From contig NZ_CP065410.1 of NCBI RefSeq assembly GCF_020544405.1, positions 6,157,061-6,221,060 on the forward strand: 64,000 nt of DNA, in the 5' to 3' direction. Position 1 is the stretch's first letter; every line of letters starts with the position of its first letter. This document shows positions 35,804 through 45,963 of this stretch, in pieces. The notes below the pieces were generated by a model. That model did not search any database, was not told the DNA's origin, and worked only from the letters and a program-made list of their open reading frames with translations. A program made the position numbers and the translations under genes. This stretch comes from Pseudomonas sp. IAC-BECa141. GTDB lineage: Bacteria > Pseudomonadota > Gammaproteobacteria > Pseudomonadales > Pseudomonadaceae.

Positions 35804-37167
35804 CCCGCCTGCTGGTCGAATGCACCCACGTCTTCAAACACCCGAAGGTCAATTCGGGGATTCAGCGGGTGGTGCGCAACGTCATCAAACAGCTGCCGCC
35901 GAGTGCCGAAGGCGTCGAATGCGTGCCGGTGGTTCTGCTCAAGGGCCAGTTATACCGTGTGAAGCGTCTGGCGCCGCTGGATTCGCCGCTGTTCAATGCC
36001 ATCGTCACATTTGGCGAACGCCTGGAACGGCTGGCTCATCGTTTCTGGCAGCTGCATCAACGGCTGGACACCCGTTGCCGCACAAAACTGGCACGACGCG
36101 TGTTGTACGTCGGCTATCGCCTGACCTCGTTCGGTGCATTCGGGCTACCGCTGCGGCTGGTCGAGCAGGTCAATCGCTATCAAATGCCTCAACGCTGTGA
36201 GCCACTGCAACACCAGCCAGGCGATCAACTGGTGCTGCTGGATTCGTCATGGCATTCGGACTTTTTCCTGCATGCCGAGCGCCTCAAACAGGAAGGCCTG
36301 GGCCTCGTTGCGGTGATCTACGACCTGATTCCGCTGTCCCATCCGCAGTTCTACGACACGCGGCTGGTCGAGGTGTACAGCGAGTGGTTCGACTGGATCG
36401 CCCGCAACGCCGACGGCTTCATGGCGATTTCCGCCACGGTGCGCGATCAGGTGCGGGCAGAACTGCAACGTCGCCTGGGATCGGCGCAAGTCGGCAAACG
36501 CTGGTTCGACTACTTTCACCTCGGTTCGGAGCTGGATCTGCAGAGCGTCGAAGCCGGCGTCGAACCACGTTTGCAACAGCTGTTCGCCACACCGGAGCCG
36601 GTGTTTCTGATGGTCAGCACCATCGAGCCGCGCAAGAACCACGACTATCTGCTGGATGCCTTCGACCATGCCTGGGCGAACGGCTCGAAAGCTCGCTTGT
36701 GCATTGCCGGGCGCATTGGCTGGAAGTGCGACGCGCTGCTTGCGCGGATCCGCAATCATCCCGAACTGAACCGGCGTCTGTTCATGTTCAACGACTTGAG
36801 CGACACCAGCCTGGAACACGCTTACGCTCATGCCAGCGCACTGGTGTTTCCGTCGTTCATCGAAGGTTTCGGCCTGCCGCTGGTGGAAGCGATGCAGCGC
36901 GGGCTGCCGGCGATGGGCAGTGACATACCGGTGTTCCGCGAGATCGGCGGTGAATTCATGGCGTATTTCGATCTGCAATCGCCGCACAGCCTCGCCGATC
37001 TGGTGCAGACCTTTGAACGCAGCGGTCGATTCCCCGCGGCCCGCGATGTGAGCGACTGGCAATGGATCGGCTGGCGCGAAGCCAGCGCGCAACTGGCCGA
37101 GCGTACCGCGCGCCATGTGCTGGAGGCACCTGAGGTGTCAGCGAGGCAACATGCGCATAGCCCTTAA
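35800..37167 (+). CDS. wbpX: A-band rhamnosyltransferase WbpX
   Basis: A 455-residue GT4-type glycosyltransferase proposed to polymerise D-rhamnose in the common polysaccharide antigen. The C-terminal domain has STIEPRKNHDYLLDAF and FPSFIEGFGLPLVEAMQRG, the donor-site EX7E region. The start at 35800 overlaps the wzt stop (ATGA); the longer frame from 35674 lies inside wzt. The end overlaps wbpY by 17 bp. Operon order and length agree with PA5449. Confidence 0.9.
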   Translation: MTRLLVECTHVFKHPKVNSGIQRVVRNVIKQLPPSAEGVECVPVVLLKGQLYRVKRLAPLDSPLFNAIVTFGERLERLAHRFWQLHQRLDTRCRTKLARRVLYVGYRLTSFGAFGLPLRLVEQVNRYQMPQRCEPLQHQPGDQLVLLDSSWHSDFFLHAERLKQEGLGLVAVIYDLIPLSHPQFYDTRLVEVYSEWFDWIARNADGFMAISATVRDQVRAELQRRLGSAQVGKRWFDYFHLGSELDLQSVEAGVEPRLQQLFATPEPVFLMVSTIEPRKNHDYLLDAFDHAWANGSKARLCIAGRIGWKCDALLARIRNHPELNRRLFMFNDLSDTSLEHAYAHASALVFPSFIEGFGLPLVEAMQRGLPAMGSDIPVFREIGGEFMAYFDLQSPHSLADLVQTFERSGRFPAARDVSDWQWIGWREASAQLAERTARHVLEAPEVSARQHAHSP

Positions 37168-38281
37168 CGCCCGGATTCTCCAGGCACCGCGCACCGGCAT
37201 CGGCCATTACGTGGCCGAGCTGGTGAATGCCTTGCACGCGGAAACCGATATCGAAGTGGCGCTGTTCCATGGCTGGGGCTGGAGCTCGCAACTGCCGGAA
37301 GCGACGATGCCCGGTTATTCGCGCCTGACGCCGCTGCTGCGACAGATCCCTGGCGCCTATCAGGCGCGCCGCTGGCTGGAGCAGAAACGCTTCGATCAGG
37401 GCCCTGCGCAACCGGTCGATCTGTATCACGAACCAAGCCTGTGGCCGCTGGCCTTCGACGGCCCGACCGTGATCACCCTGCACGATCTCACGCACCTGCA
37501 TTTCCCCGAGACCCAGCCGCCGGCACGGCTGCGGGAAATCGAACGGCGGCTCGCCGACGGCGTACGCCAGGCGCGGATCATTCTGACCGACTCACAAGCC
37601 ATCGCTGACGAGGCCCGGGATTATTTCGGACTGCCTGCCGAGCGCTTCGTGGTCGCGCCGCTGGGTGTCGCCGAGCGCTTCCATCCGCGCGAGCCGCACG
37701 ACATCGATGCGGTGCTCAAGGCCCATGCGGTCGAGTGCCGGGAGTATTTCCTGTGTGTCGGGACTCTGGAGCCGCGCAAGAACCTTAACCTGGCCCTGCG
37801 CGCCCACGGGCGGCTGCCGGAACGGGTGCGCCAGCGTTTCCCGCTGTTGATCGTCGGCATGGCCGGCTGGCAGCGCGATCAGTTCAGTGAAGAATTGAAT
37901 CAGGCGCTGGCTTGCGGGCACGTGTGCCTGCTCGGCTATTTGCCCGATGAGCAAGTCGCGCAATTGCTGGCCGGCGCCCGGGCGCTGGTTTTTCCGTCGC
38001 TGTATGAGGGGTTCGGCCTGCCGGTGCTGGAAGCGATGGCCAGCGGCACGCCGGTGGTGCTCACCCGCTCTTCGGCCATGCCGGAAGTGGCGGGCGATGC
38101 CGGCAACTATATTGAAGCTGACGATGCAGACGGCTTGCGCGATGCGATGAGCCGACTGATCGATGATCAAGCGCACTGGCAGGCATGCCGGGAAGCCGGA
38201 TTGCAGCAGGCACGGCTTTTTTCCTGGAAGCGTTGCGCGCAGGCCACGGCCGGCGCCTACCACCAGGCCATGGGAGGTTGA
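37151..38281 (+). CDS. wbpY: A-band rhamnosyltransferase WbpY
   Basis: A 376-residue GT4 glycosyltransferase with an N-terminal LNARILQAPRTGIGHYV, a C-terminal GTLEPRKNLNLALRAH and FPSLYEGFGLPVLEAMASG donor region. It shares the C-terminal domain pattern with WbpX. It is expected to add D-rhamnose residues to the growing chain; which linkage each of WbpX, WbpY and WbpZ makes cannot be read here. The ATG at 37151 lies inside the end of wbpX, suggesting coupling. The stop is directly followed by the wbpZ ATG at 38282. Confidence 0.9.
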   Translation: MRIALNARILQAPRTGIGHYVAELVNALHAETDIEVALFHGWGWSSQLPEATMPGYSRLTPLLRQIPGAYQARRWLEQKRFDQGPAQPVDLYHEPSLWPLAFDGPTVITLHDLTHLHFPETQPPARLREIERRLADGVRQARIILTDSQAIADEARDYFGLPAERFVVAPLGVAERFHPREPHDIDAVLKAHAVECREYFLCVGTLEPRKNLNLALRAHGRLPERVRQRFPLLIVGMAGWQRDQFSEELNQALACGHVCLLGYLPDEQVAQLLAGARALVFPSLYEGFGLPVLEAMASGTPVVLTRSSAMPEVAGDAGNYIEADDADGLRDAMSRLIDDQAHWQACREAGLQQARLFSWKRCAQATAGAYHQAMGG

Positions 38282-39412
38282 ATGCGGGTTCTCCATTTTT
38301 TCAAGACATACCTGCCTGACTCGGTCGGCGGTATCGAACAAGTCATCTTTCAACTCTGCGAAAGTGGCGCCCAGCACGGCATCGAAGGTCAGGTACTGAC
38401 GCTCAGCGCCAATCCCGAGCCAGCCGTGGTACGCCTTGGCCAGCACGAAGTGCATCGGGCCAGACTGGACGTGCAGTTCGCCTCCACCGGGTTTTCCTGG
38501 AGCGTGTTCAAGCAGTTTCGCGAACTGGCCGCCGAAGCCGACGTGATCAACTACCACTTCCCGTGGCCGTTCATGGATCTGGTGCACTTCGCCAGCGGCG
38601 TGAACAAACCGACGGTGGTGACGTACCACTCGGACATCATTCGCCAGAAGCACCTGCTCAAACTTTATCGCCCCCTGATGAACCGCTTTCTCGCCAGCGC
38701 CGACCGGATTGTCGCGGCTTCGCCGAACTACCTGCACACCAGCGATGTGTTGCAGCAGTTTCGGGACAAGACCCGCGTCATCCCGTATGGATTGAACAAG
38801 GCAGGTTATCCACAGCCCGACGTCGAGCGCATGAACCGCTGGCGTCAGCAGCTTGGGGATAAGTTTTTCCTGTTCGTCGGGGTAATGCGCTATTACAAGG
38901 GCCTGCACATCCTGCTCGACGCCTTGAAAGACGTGGACTATCCGGTGGTGATCGTCGGCGCCGGCCCGCTGGAGCAGGAACTGCACGCCCAGGCCGCCGC
39001 GCTGGGCCTGCGCAACATTCATTTCCTCGGCCGTCTGAGCGATGAAGACAAGGTCGCCCTGCTGCAACTGAGCTACGCCATCGTATTCCCGTCGCACCTG
39101 CGCTCGGAAGCGTTCGGCATTTCGCTGCTCGAAGGCGCGATGTACGGCAAACCGATGATCTCCAGCGAGATCGGCACCGGCACCAGCTATATCAATATCC
39201 ACAACGAAACCGGACTGGTGGTGCCACCGAGTCATCCACAGGCGTTTCGTGAAGCGATGCGCACCCTGTGGGAAAACCCGGCCCGCGCCGCCGAAATGGG
39301 CCTCAAGGCTGAGGCCCGTTATCGGCAGTTATTCACAGCCGATGAGATGGGCCGCAAGTGGACCGAGTTGTATCAGGAGCTGCTGGAAGAAAAGGCATTG
39401 TCCTTCGCCTGA
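38282..39412 (+). CDS. wbpZ: A-band glycosyltransferase WbpZ
   Basis: A 376-residue GT4 glycosyltransferase with an N-terminal FFKTYLPDSVGGIEQVIFQL acceptor domain and a C-terminal FVGVMRYYKGLHILLDAL then FPSHLRSEAFGISLLEGAMYGKP donor domain. In P. aeruginosa WbpZ transfers the first D-rhamnose to the lipid-linked primer. Last gene of the operon. It converges on the reductase gene ending at 39417 with only 4 bp between and no visible terminator, so antisense read-through is possible. A perfect DnaA box lies inside it (38806-38814). Confidence 0.9.
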   Translation: MRVLHFFKTYLPDSVGGIEQVIFQLCESGAQHGIEGQVLTLSANPEPAVVRLGQHEVHRARLDVQFASTGFSWSVFKQFRELAAEADVINYHFPWPFMDLVHFASGVNKPTVVTYHSDIIRQKHLLKLYRPLMNRFLASADRIVAASPNYLHTSDVLQQFRDKTRVIPYGLNKAGYPQPDVERMNRWRQQLGDKFFLFVGVMRYYKGLHILLDALKDVDYPVVIVGAGPLEQELHAQAAALGLRNIHFLGRLSDEDKVALLQLSYAIVFPSHLRSEAFGISLLEGAMYGKPMISSEIGTGTSYINIHNETGLVVPPSHPQAFREAMRTLWENPARAAEMGLKAEARYRQLFTADEMGRKWTELYQELLEEKALSFA

Positions 39413-39416
39413 TCCG

Positions 39417-41447
39417 TTACAGATCCAGCACCAGCGGCTGGGCACTTTGTGCCGGTACCGCGCAGCAAATCAGCACCTGCCCCTCCTCCGGCACGTCCGC
39501 CGGAGGCTGTGGATAATTCACCGCGCCGCTGATCAGCCGTGTCTTGCAGGTGCCGCACGAACCACCGCGGCAACTGAATTCCGGACGCAGACCGCGGCTT
39601 TCAGCCAGCTCCAGCAAACTGCCGCCGTCAGGCTGCCAGCGTGCTTCCTTGGCCGAACGCTCGAACACCACCGGCACCGACGTGGTCGCGGCGGGCAATT
39701 GCTCGATCACGATCGCATCCGGATCGGCTTGGCGCTTGAGGGTCGAAGGGCCGAAGGTTTCGGCGTGGATCTGCCCGTCCCGCACATCCAGTTCACGCAA
39801 AGTGTCGTAGATCCCCTGGGTAAAACCGCCGGGACCACAGAGCACAAAGTCGACCTGATCAAAGTCCTCGTCGGTCAGCAGATTGCGCAATAGATCGCCA
39901 TCGATACGGCCACGAATATCGAAATCCTCGCCTTGCACCAGATCGTCCTCTGGCTGGCTGAGCACTCGCAACACCTTCACGGCGTCACCGGCGTCTTCCA
40001 GCAAGCGATCCAGCTCCGCGCGAAACGGCTGGTCGGCGAGGCTGCGGGAGCTCTGAACAAACAGGGTCGGACGAATCCGCCGAGTCCGCAGGCCCTGATA
40101 CACCACCTCACGCAGCATCGACAGCAACGGCGTGATGCCGACTCCGGCGGCGAGCAACACCAATGGACGGCGTTCCAACGCCGCGACGGTGAAATGTCCT
40201 TGAGGCAAGCGCGCCTCCAGTACATCGCCCACGCGAATCTGCTCGTGCAGGTGCGTCGACACACGACCTTCACGTTTGACGCTGATCCGAAAGAAATCGT
40301 CTGACGGCGCGCCCGACAGGCTGTAGGTGCGGATGTGCACCTCGCCATCGAGGTTGAACCGCAGCGGCAGGTGTTGCCCTGCCAGAAACACCGGCAGACC
40401 CGCGCCGTCGTCCGGCTCCAGATAGATCGAGCGGATGTGGCGGCTTTCCATTTCGATCCTGGACACCCGCAATGGCCGCCAGCTGTCACCCAATGCCTTG
40501 GCCTGCAACCGTGCATCGGCCTGGGCCCAGTTACCGGTCAGCAGACTGGTTGGCGACATACCCTCGAAGCGCCAGCGCAGAGCCAGGGCCGCCGGACGTC
40601 GAACCAGCTTTTCCACTTCAAATGTCCACAACCGCTCGGCGCCCTGGAAGGCTTCGATCTGCGGCCCTTCGAGAATCACCTCGGTACGACCGCTGAGCTG
40701 CAACACATCGCCTGTGGAAAAGTCGATAAACAGCAAACCGGCCAAGGGATTCAGCAGCAGATTGCCGAGGGTGTTGAAGTGCAGATTGCCGGCAAAATCC
40801 GGGATCGTCAGGCGATTGCCTTCGATCCGCACAAAACCCGGCTGGCCGCCACGGTGAGAAACATCCACCGAACGCTCACCGTCGACATCAACGTAACTGG
40901 CGACAAAGAACGTGTCGGCGCTTTCAATCAGCGCAATGGCGGCGTCATCGAGGCTGTCACGGTGTTCGGCCTTGCGAGTCTGCGGATCCGTCAGTGGCAC
41001 CCGCTGAAACTGGCGCAATTGGATGTACTGCGGACAGTTGCCGAACGACTGATCTACCGTCAGCGCAAAACCGTCCGCCCCCAGGCTGCCAATATGGCCA
41101 TTGAGCCGATTGCGCCGGCGGGTGTGCAGCTCGATGCCGAGCAATCCGATCGCGGCGCCGGCCTGCAACTGCGCCGGATCATCGGCAGCCGGCAGACTGG
41201 CGAACTGCAGTTGCGTCGGCTCGGGAGAGTGAGCAAAACCCGGCTCCCCCTCCAGCACACTGGCCCAGGGGCGACCTTCGGCATCCACCGCGCCGTACAG
41301 CATGAAGGGCAATTGCTGATAGAACTGGCGGTGCTGATCCGGCATCCAGGTGCGAATCACCTTACGACCGAATTCCTCCATGCGTTCGGCAACGCCGACA
41401 TGGGCCTGCAATTGTTGCTCGCCAGCGTGCCACGGTGAACGTTCCAT
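39417..41447 (-). CDS. PNPOx-like / FAD-NAD(P) reductase / 2Fe-2S ferredoxin fusion protein
   Basis: A 676-residue three-part oxidoreductase. The N-terminal third is a split-barrel flavin-binding domain of the pyridoxamine-5-phosphate-oxidase type (GAVDAEGRPWASVL and later FIDFSTGDVLQLSGR). The middle is a ferredoxin-reductase module with the FAD motif HIRTYSLSGAP and an NAD(P) site LLAAGVGITPLLSML. The C-terminal ferredoxin has Cys626, Cys631, Cys634 and Cys661 or 662 for a plant-type 2Fe-2S cluster. Electrons would flow NAD(P)H-FAD-2Fe-2S, or reach the split-barrel site; the substrate is unknown. It lies downstream of a GST gene, 45 bp away, likely the same transcript. Confidence 0.85.
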   Translation of the reverse strand: MERSPWHAGEQQLQAHVGVAERMEEFGRKVIRTWMPDQHRQFYQQLPFMLYGAVDAEGRPWASVLEGEPGFAHSPEPTQLQFASLPAADDPAQLQAGAAIGLLGIELHTRRRNRLNGHIGSLGADGFALTVDQSFGNCPQYIQLRQFQRVPLTDPQTRKAEHRDSLDDAAIALIESADTFFVASYVDVDGERSVDVSHRGGQPGFVRIEGNRLTIPDFAGNLHFNTLGNLLLNPLAGLLFIDFSTGDVLQLSGRTEVILEGPQIEAFQGAERLWTFEVEKLVRRPAALALRWRFEGMSPTSLLTGNWAQADARLQAKALGDSWRPLRVSRIEMESRHIRSIYLEPDDGAGLPVFLAGQHLPLRFNLDGEVHIRTYSLSGAPSDDFFRISVKREGRVSTHLHEQIRVGDVLEARLPQGHFTVAALERRPLVLLAAGVGITPLLSMLREVVYQGLRTRRIRPTLFVQSSRSLADQPFRAELDRLLEDAGDAVKVLRVLSQPEDDLVQGEDFDIRGRIDGDLLRNLLTDEDFDQVDFVLCGPGGFTQGIYDTLRELDVRDGQIHAETFGPSTLKRQADPDAIVIEQLPAATTSVPVVFERSAKEARWQPDGGSLLELAESRGLRPEFSCRGGSCGTCKTRLISGAVNYPQPPADVPEEGQVLICCAVPAQSAQPLVLDL

Positions 41448-41492
41448 CTCGGCCTCTCCCCTGCACCCTCGGCGCAGTGTGGATGATCAATG

Positions 41493-42119
41493 TCAGGCGG
41501 TGGTTTGCAGGCCGGCGACAGTGCGCGGCATGCCGACAAAACCGGGCAGCGCTTCGATGCGCGAGAGCCAGGCGCGAACGTTAGCGTAGTCGTCCAGCGA
41601 CACATTGCCTTCCGGCGCATGGGCGATGTAACTGTAGGCCGAGACATCGGCAATGGTCGGCTCGCTACCCACCAGGTACGGGGTTTTGCCCAGTTCCTGA
41701 TCCATCACCTTGAGAAAGTTATGCGCACGGGTGATCACTTCCTCGGCGTTGAACTTCGCTCCGAATACCGTGATCAGGCGGGCGGCGGCGGGACCGAAAG
41801 CAATTGGCCCGGCGGCTGCGGACAACCAGCGCTGTACGTGCGCGGCGCCGACCGGATCGCTTGGCAGCCAGCGACCATTACCGTATTTCTGTGCCAGGTA
41901 GACGAGGATCGCGTTGGAGTCGGCCAGCACCACGCCGTTGTCATCAATGGCCGGTACTTGCCCGAAGCTGTTGATCGCCAGGTAGCCGGGCTGTTTGTGC
42001 TCGCCTTTGGCCAGATCGACAAAGATCAGCTCGGTCGGCAATTGCAGCAGGGACAACATCAGCTCGACGCGATGGGCGTGGCCGGAACGCGGGAAGTTGT
42101 AGAGTTTGATCGCTTGCAT
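41493..42119 (-). CDS. Glutathione S-transferase
   Basis: A 208-residue cytosolic GST with an N-terminal thioredoxin-fold domain ([19 protein letters not shown], Ser at residue 11-12 as candidate catalytic residue; [20 protein letters not shown] glutathione-binding segment) and an all-helical C-terminal domain. It should conjugate glutathione to electrophiles or reduce peroxides. The start at 42119 is the usual length for the family; the longer frame to 42176 is unnecessary. It lies 45 bp upstream of the fusion reductase and 104 bp downstream of a LysR regulator on the same strand, suggesting a detoxification unit. Confidence 0.87.
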   Translation of the reverse strand: MQAIKLYNFPRSGHAHRVELMLSLLQLPTELIFVDLAKGEHKQPGYLAINSFGQVPAIDDNGVVLADSNAILVYLAQKYGNGRWLPSDPVGAAHVQRWLSAAAGPIAFGPAAARLITVFGAKFNAEEVITRAHNFLKVMDQELGKTPYLVGSEPTIADVSAYSYIAHAPEGNVSLDDYANVRAWLSRIEALPGFVGMPRTVAGLQTTA

Positions 42120-42223
42120 GGTCGACTCCGTTGAATGATGGCGCCGTTCAGGGTGGACGGCGGCCGTGGGAGCCATCTTCCACCTATCGTGAAAACAACA
42201 GAATCACCAGCAAACGCAATCCA

Positions 42224-43150
42224 TTATTTCTCTGGATGAAATAAAGCGGCATTTTTCAAGGCGGGATGCTCACGCAATGCGTTCACCATGAAGTCGACAA
42301 AACTGCGCACCCTCGCCGGCGCCTTGCGCCCGCCCTGATACACCACATGGATCGGCAGCGCAGGCAATTCAAACTCGGCGAGGACGATTTCCAGTTCGCC
42401 GGAAGCCACCTTGCTGGCCACCTGATAAGACAGCACACGGGTCAGCCCCAGGCCCAGCGACGCTGCCGTGATCGCAGCCTGATTGGCGGTGACCACCAGA
42501 CGCGGCTCCGGTCTTACGCCAATGAGTTCACCGTTTTCCATGAATGGCCAGCTGCGCTGCTGGCCGATGGCCGACGTCGCCACCACCGGCGCCCCTGCCA
42601 GGGCCTGTGGATGGGTCGGCCGGCCATGGACCGCAAAGTACTCCGGCGAGCCACAAATCACCCGCCGCACCTCACCGACCCGGATCGCATGCTGATTGCT
42701 GTCCGGTAGCTCGCCGATACGTATCGCGACGTCGACACCCTCCTCGACCATGCTCACCACCCGGTCGAGCAACAGGGCGTTGATGGCAACGTCCGGGTAT
42801 TGCGTCAGATAACGCGCCATCACCGGTGTGACAAACAACTCGCCGAACAAAACGGGCGCCGTCACCATCAACTGCCCACGGGGCTGGGTATGACTGCCGG
42901 CAGCGGAATCCTCCGCTTCCTGCACCTCGGCGAGAATTCTCCGACAGTCTTCCAGATAACGCAGACCCGCTTCGCTCAGATGCACGCTGCGGGTGGTACG
43001 AATCAGCAACTGCGTACCGATCCGCTGCTCCAGCGCCGCCACCGCCCGGGTCACGCTGGCTGCCGACAGACCCAAGCGCCGCGCAGCAGCAGAAAAACCC
43101 TGCTCCTGGGCGACGATGGCGAAAACCTGCATTTCCTGGAAGCGATCCAT
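42224..43150 (-). CDS. LysR-family transcriptional regulator
   Basis: A 308-residue LysR regulator with an N-terminal winged HTH (residues about 1-60; AVVAQEQGFSAAARRLGLSAASVTRAVAALE-type region) and a C-terminal effector domain (from about residue 90, RGQLMVTAPVLFGELFVTP), resembling the CrgA/DsdC-like group that controls divergent or adjacent stress and reductase genes. It is co-directional with the GST and fusion-reductase genes just downstream, and may regulate them; no inducer can be proposed. It begins 18 bp after the glmS terminator. Confidence 0.88.
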   Translation of the reverse strand: MDRFQEMQVFAIVAQEQGFSAAARRLGLSAASVTRAVAALEQRIGTQLLIRTTRSVHLSEAGLRYLEDCRRILAEVQEAEDSAAGSHTQPRGQLMVTAPVLFGELFVTPVMARYLTQYPDVAINALLLDRVVSMVEEGVDVAIRIGELPDSNQHAIRVGEVRRVICGSPEYFAVHGRPTHPQALAGAPVVATSAIGQQRSWPFMENGELIGVRPEPRLVVTANQAAITAASLGLGLTRVLSYQVASKVASGELEIVLAEFELPALPIHVVYQGGRKAPARVRSFVDFMVNALREHPALKNAALFHPEK

Positions 43151-43168
43151 GGTGTCCTCGATCCGGAT

Positions 43169-43197
43169 AAAAAAATCGCAGCCGAAGCTGCGATTTT
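43169..43197 (-). terminator. glmS intrinsic terminator
   Basis: Arms AAAATCGCAGC and GCTGCGATTTT with tetraloop TTCG on the minus strand (43172-43197), followed by a run of T. It lies 25 bp past the glmS stop and coincides with the expected Tn7 insertion point. Confidence 0.9.
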
Positions 43198-43221
43198 ATT
43201 GGGTGATCCACTGTGGATAAC

Positions 43222-43257
43222 TTATTCCACCGTCACCGACTTCGCCAGGTTACGCGG
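43222..43257 (-). other. attTn7 recognition site (unoccupied)
   Basis: The last 36 bases of glmS encode NLAKSVTVE and stop, the conserved sequence that TnsD reads. The Tn7 insertion point would be about 25 bp beyond the stop, near 43197. The downstream sequence runs straight into the terminator and LysR gene, with no transposon ends, so the site is empty here. Confidence 0.8.
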
Positions 43258-45054
43258 CTGATCCACGTCAGTTCCCTTGAGCACCGCGACGTAATACGAC
43301 AGCAGTTGCAGCGGAATGGTATAGAGGATCGGCGACAGAATGTCGTGGATGTGCGGCATCTGCACCACATGAGTGCCTTCGCCGTTGGTCATCCCGGCCT
43401 TCTCGTCGGCGAACACGATCAGTTCGCCGCCGCGGGCGCGGACTTCCTGCAGGTTGGATTTGAGTTTCTCCAGCAGCTCGTTGTTAGGCGCGACGGTCAC
43501 CACCGGCATGTCGTTATCCACAAGCGCCAGCGGACCGTGCTTCAATTCGCCGGCCGGGTAGGCTTCGGCGTGAATGTAAGAGATTTCCTTGAGCTTCAAG
43601 GCCCCCTCCATCGCTACCGGGAATTGCGCGCCACGGCCCAGGAACAGCGTGTGGTTCTTCTCGGCAAACAACTCTGCGATCTTTTCCACCGTGCTGTCCA
43701 TCGCCAGCGCTTCGCCCAGACGGGTTGGCAGACGACGCAGTTCTTCGACCAGCGTGGCTTCAACGCCTTTGCCCAATGTGCCGCGCACTTGGCCCAGAGA
43801 CAGGGTCAGCAACAGCAGACCAACCAGTTGCGTGGTGAACGCCTTGGTCGAGGCCACACCGATTTCGCGACCGGCCTGGGTCAGCAGAGTCAGGTCGGAC
43901 TCGCGCACCAGCGAGCTGATGCCGACGTTGCAGATCGCCAGGCTTCCCAGGAAACCCAGTTCCTTGGCGTTGCGCAGGGCGGCCAGGGTGTCGGCGGTTT
44001 CGCCGGACTGGGAGATGGTGACGAACAGAGTGTCGGGCTGCACCACCACCTTGCGGTAGCGGAACTCGCTGGCGACCTCGACCTGACAAGGAATGCCGGC
44101 CAGCTCTTCGAGCCAGTAACGGGCAACCATCCCGGCGTGATAACTGGTGCCGCACGCCACGATCTGCACGTTGCGCACTTTGGCGAACAGTTCAGCGGCT
44201 TGTGGGCCAAACGCCTGAACGAGCACCTGATCCGAACTCAATCGACCTTCCAGGGTGCGCTGCACCACGGATGGCTGCTCGTGGATTTCCTTGAGCATGT
44301 AGTGACGGAACTCGCCTTTGTCGGCGGCTTCGGCGCCATCGGTGTACTGGACGGTCTGGCGCTCGACGGCTTTACCGGTCACGTCCCAGATCTGCACCTT
44401 GTCACGCTGGATCTCGGCGATATCGCCCTCTTCCAGGTACATGAAACGGTCGGTGACCTGACGCAGGGCCAGTTGGTCGGAAGCGAGGAAGTTCTCGCCC
44501 AGACCCAGACCGATGACCAATGGGCTGCCGCTGCGGGCAGCAACCAGACGATCCGGTTGCTGCGCGTGGATGACCGCCAGACCGTAAGCGCCATGCAGCT
44601 CCTTGACCGCAGCCTTGAGGGCGTCGGTCAGGTCCGGCAGCGTCTTGAGTTTCTCAGTCAGCAGGTGGGCGATGACTTCAGTGTCAGTATCGGAACTGAA
44701 CACATAGCCTTGCGCCTTGAGTTGTTCACGCAGCGCCTCATGGTTTTCGATGATGCCGTTGTGCACGACAGCGATGTCACCGGAGAAATGCGGGTGGGCA
44801 TTGCGTTCGCTCGGTGCACCGTGGGTCGCCCAGCGGGTGTGGGCGATACCGAGACGGCCGACCAGCGGATGTTCGGCCAGAGCGGCGTCGAGTTCGCTGA
44901 CCTTGCCCACACGGCGGGTGCGTTCGAGGGTTGCGTCATTGGTAAAGACAGCCACGCCTGCGCTGTCATAGCCCCGGTACTCCAGACGCTTGAGGCCTTC
45001 GACCAGAATGGCGGTGATATTACGTTCAGCAACGGCGCCGACAATTCCACACAT
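43222..45054 (-). CDS. glmS: Glucosamine-6-phosphate synthase (isomerizing)
   Basis: A 610-residue glutamine-dependent amidotransferase that makes glucosamine-6-P from fructose-6-P, the first committed step to UDP-GlcNAc for peptidoglycan and LPS. The N-terminal Ntn glutaminase has the catalytic Cys2 (MCGIVG), and two SIS sugar-isomerase domains follow. The start at 45054 is fixed by Cys2; the upstream extension to 45084 is not real. Its ribosome site lies in the last codons of glmR, 2 bp upstream. A perfect DnaA box lies inside the gene (43514-43522) and another directly after the stop (43212-43220). Confidence 0.97.
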   Translation of the reverse strand: MCGIVGAVAERNITAILVEGLKRLEYRGYDSAGVAVFTNDATLERTRRVGKVSELDAALAEHPLVGRLGIAHTRWATHGAPSERNAHPHFSGDIAVVHNGIIENHEALREQLKAQGYVFSSDTDTEVIAHLLTEKLKTLPDLTDALKAAVKELHGAYGLAVIHAQQPDRLVAARSGSPLVIGLGLGENFLASDQLALRQVTDRFMYLEEGDIAEIQRDKVQIWDVTGKAVERQTVQYTDGAEAADKGEFRHYMLKEIHEQPSVVQRTLEGRLSSDQVLVQAFGPQAAELFAKVRNVQIVACGTSYHAGMVARYWLEELAGIPCQVEVASEFRYRKVVVQPDTLFVTISQSGETADTLAALRNAKELGFLGSLAICNVGISSLVRESDLTLLTQAGREIGVASTKAFTTQLVGLLLLTLSLGQVRGTLGKGVEATLVEELRRLPTRLGEALAMDSTVEKIAELFAEKNHTLFLGRGAQFPVAMEGALKLKEISYIHAEAYPAGELKHGPLALVDNDMPVVTVAPNNELLEKLKSNLQEVRARGGELIVFADEKAGMTNGEGTHVVQMPHIHDILSPILYTIPLQLLSYYVAVLKGTDVDQPRNLAKSVTVE

Positions 45055-45056
45055 GC

Positions 45057-45833
45057 TTATTTCTCCTGACTGACAGTCGCGCAAATCAAGTTGATACCGC
45101 GAGCCTGAATCTGATCCCGTGCGTCTGAAGGCAGGCGATCATCGGTAATTAGGGTATGGACGCTGCTCCATGGCAGCTCCAGGTTGGGAATCTTGCGGCC
45201 GATCTTGTCGGCCTCGACCATCACGATCACTTCCCGCGCCACTTCCGCCATCACCCGGCTGAGGCCGAGCAATTCATTGAACGTGGTGGTACCGCGCACC
45301 AGGTCGATGCCATCGGCACCGATAAACAACTGGTCGAAGTCGTAAGAGCGTAGTACCTGCTCCGCGACCTGGCCCTGAAAGGACTCCGAGTGCGGATCCC
45401 AGGTGCCGCCGGTCATCAACAGCACAGGCTCGTGTTCGAGTTCGCTCAGGGCGTTGGCCACATGCAGGGAGTTGGTCATCACCACAAGACCCGGCTGCTG
45501 GCCGAGTTCGGGAATCATCGCGGCGGTGGTGCTGCCGCTGTCGATGATGATGCGCGCATGCTCGCGGATGCGTGTAACCGCAGCCCGGGCGATCGCCTGT
45601 TTGTATTTGGAAACACTGAGGCTGGCGTCCGCCACCAGCTCATGCGGCATGGTGATGGCTCCACCGTAGCGACGCAGCAGCAGGCCATGACTTTCCAGCG
45701 CGGCGAGATCCTTGCGAATCGTAACTTCCGAAGTTTCGAAGCGCTTCGCGAGTTCGTCGACACTCACTTCGCCCTGTTCATTGAGCAAGGCAAGAATGTT
45801 GTGACGGCGCTGAGGTGTATTGCGTTTCGACAT
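45057..45833 (-). CDS. glmR: DeoR/GlpR-family regulator GlmR
   Basis: A 258-residue regulator with an N-terminal DeoR-type winged HTH (residues about 6-60; [25 protein letters not shown]) and a C-terminal sugar-phosphate-sensor domain with the typical [13 protein letters not shown] and [11 protein letters not shown] motifs. It is co-transcribed with glmS 2 bp downstream, and in P. aeruginosa the same neighbour (PA5550) is called glmR. It probably senses an amino-sugar phosphate and adjusts glmS expression. The sensing ligand is inferred. Confidence 0.87.
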   Translation of the reverse strand: MSKRNTPQRRHNILALLNEQGEVSVDELAKRFETSEVTIRKDLAALESHGLLLRRYGGAITMPHELVADASLSVSKYKQAIARAAVTRIREHARIIIDSGSTTAAMIPELGQQPGLVVMTNSLHVANALSELEHEPVLLMTGGTWDPHSESFQGQVAEQVLRSYDFDQLFIGADGIDLVRGTTTFNELLGLSRVMAEVAREVIVMVEADKIGRKIPNLELPWSSVHTLITDDRLPSDARDQIQARGINLICATVSQEK

Positions 45834-45911
45834 GGCTGATTAAGTTTCGATTCGAAAGATAACGGAAGCAATCAAAACCTATCAGTTGCAAGTCGTCAAG
45901 CCGACGCCCAT

Positions 45912-45939
45912 AAAAAAAGACCGCCGGCGGCGGTCTTTT
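45912..45939 (-). terminator. glmU intrinsic terminator
   Basis: A GC-rich hairpin with arms AAAAGACCGCC and GGCGGTCTTTT (45915-45939) lies just past the glmU stop, followed by a T run on the minus strand (45912-45918). A perfect DnaA box sits between stop and hairpin (45954-45962). Confidence 0.9.
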
Positions 45940-45963
45940 GAGATTTCAAGCGTTGTGGATAAC

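Noticed and set aside
43169..43250. Tn7 or other mobile element at glmS
   Set aside because: No transposon ends, tns genes or target duplication are visible; the site is empty.
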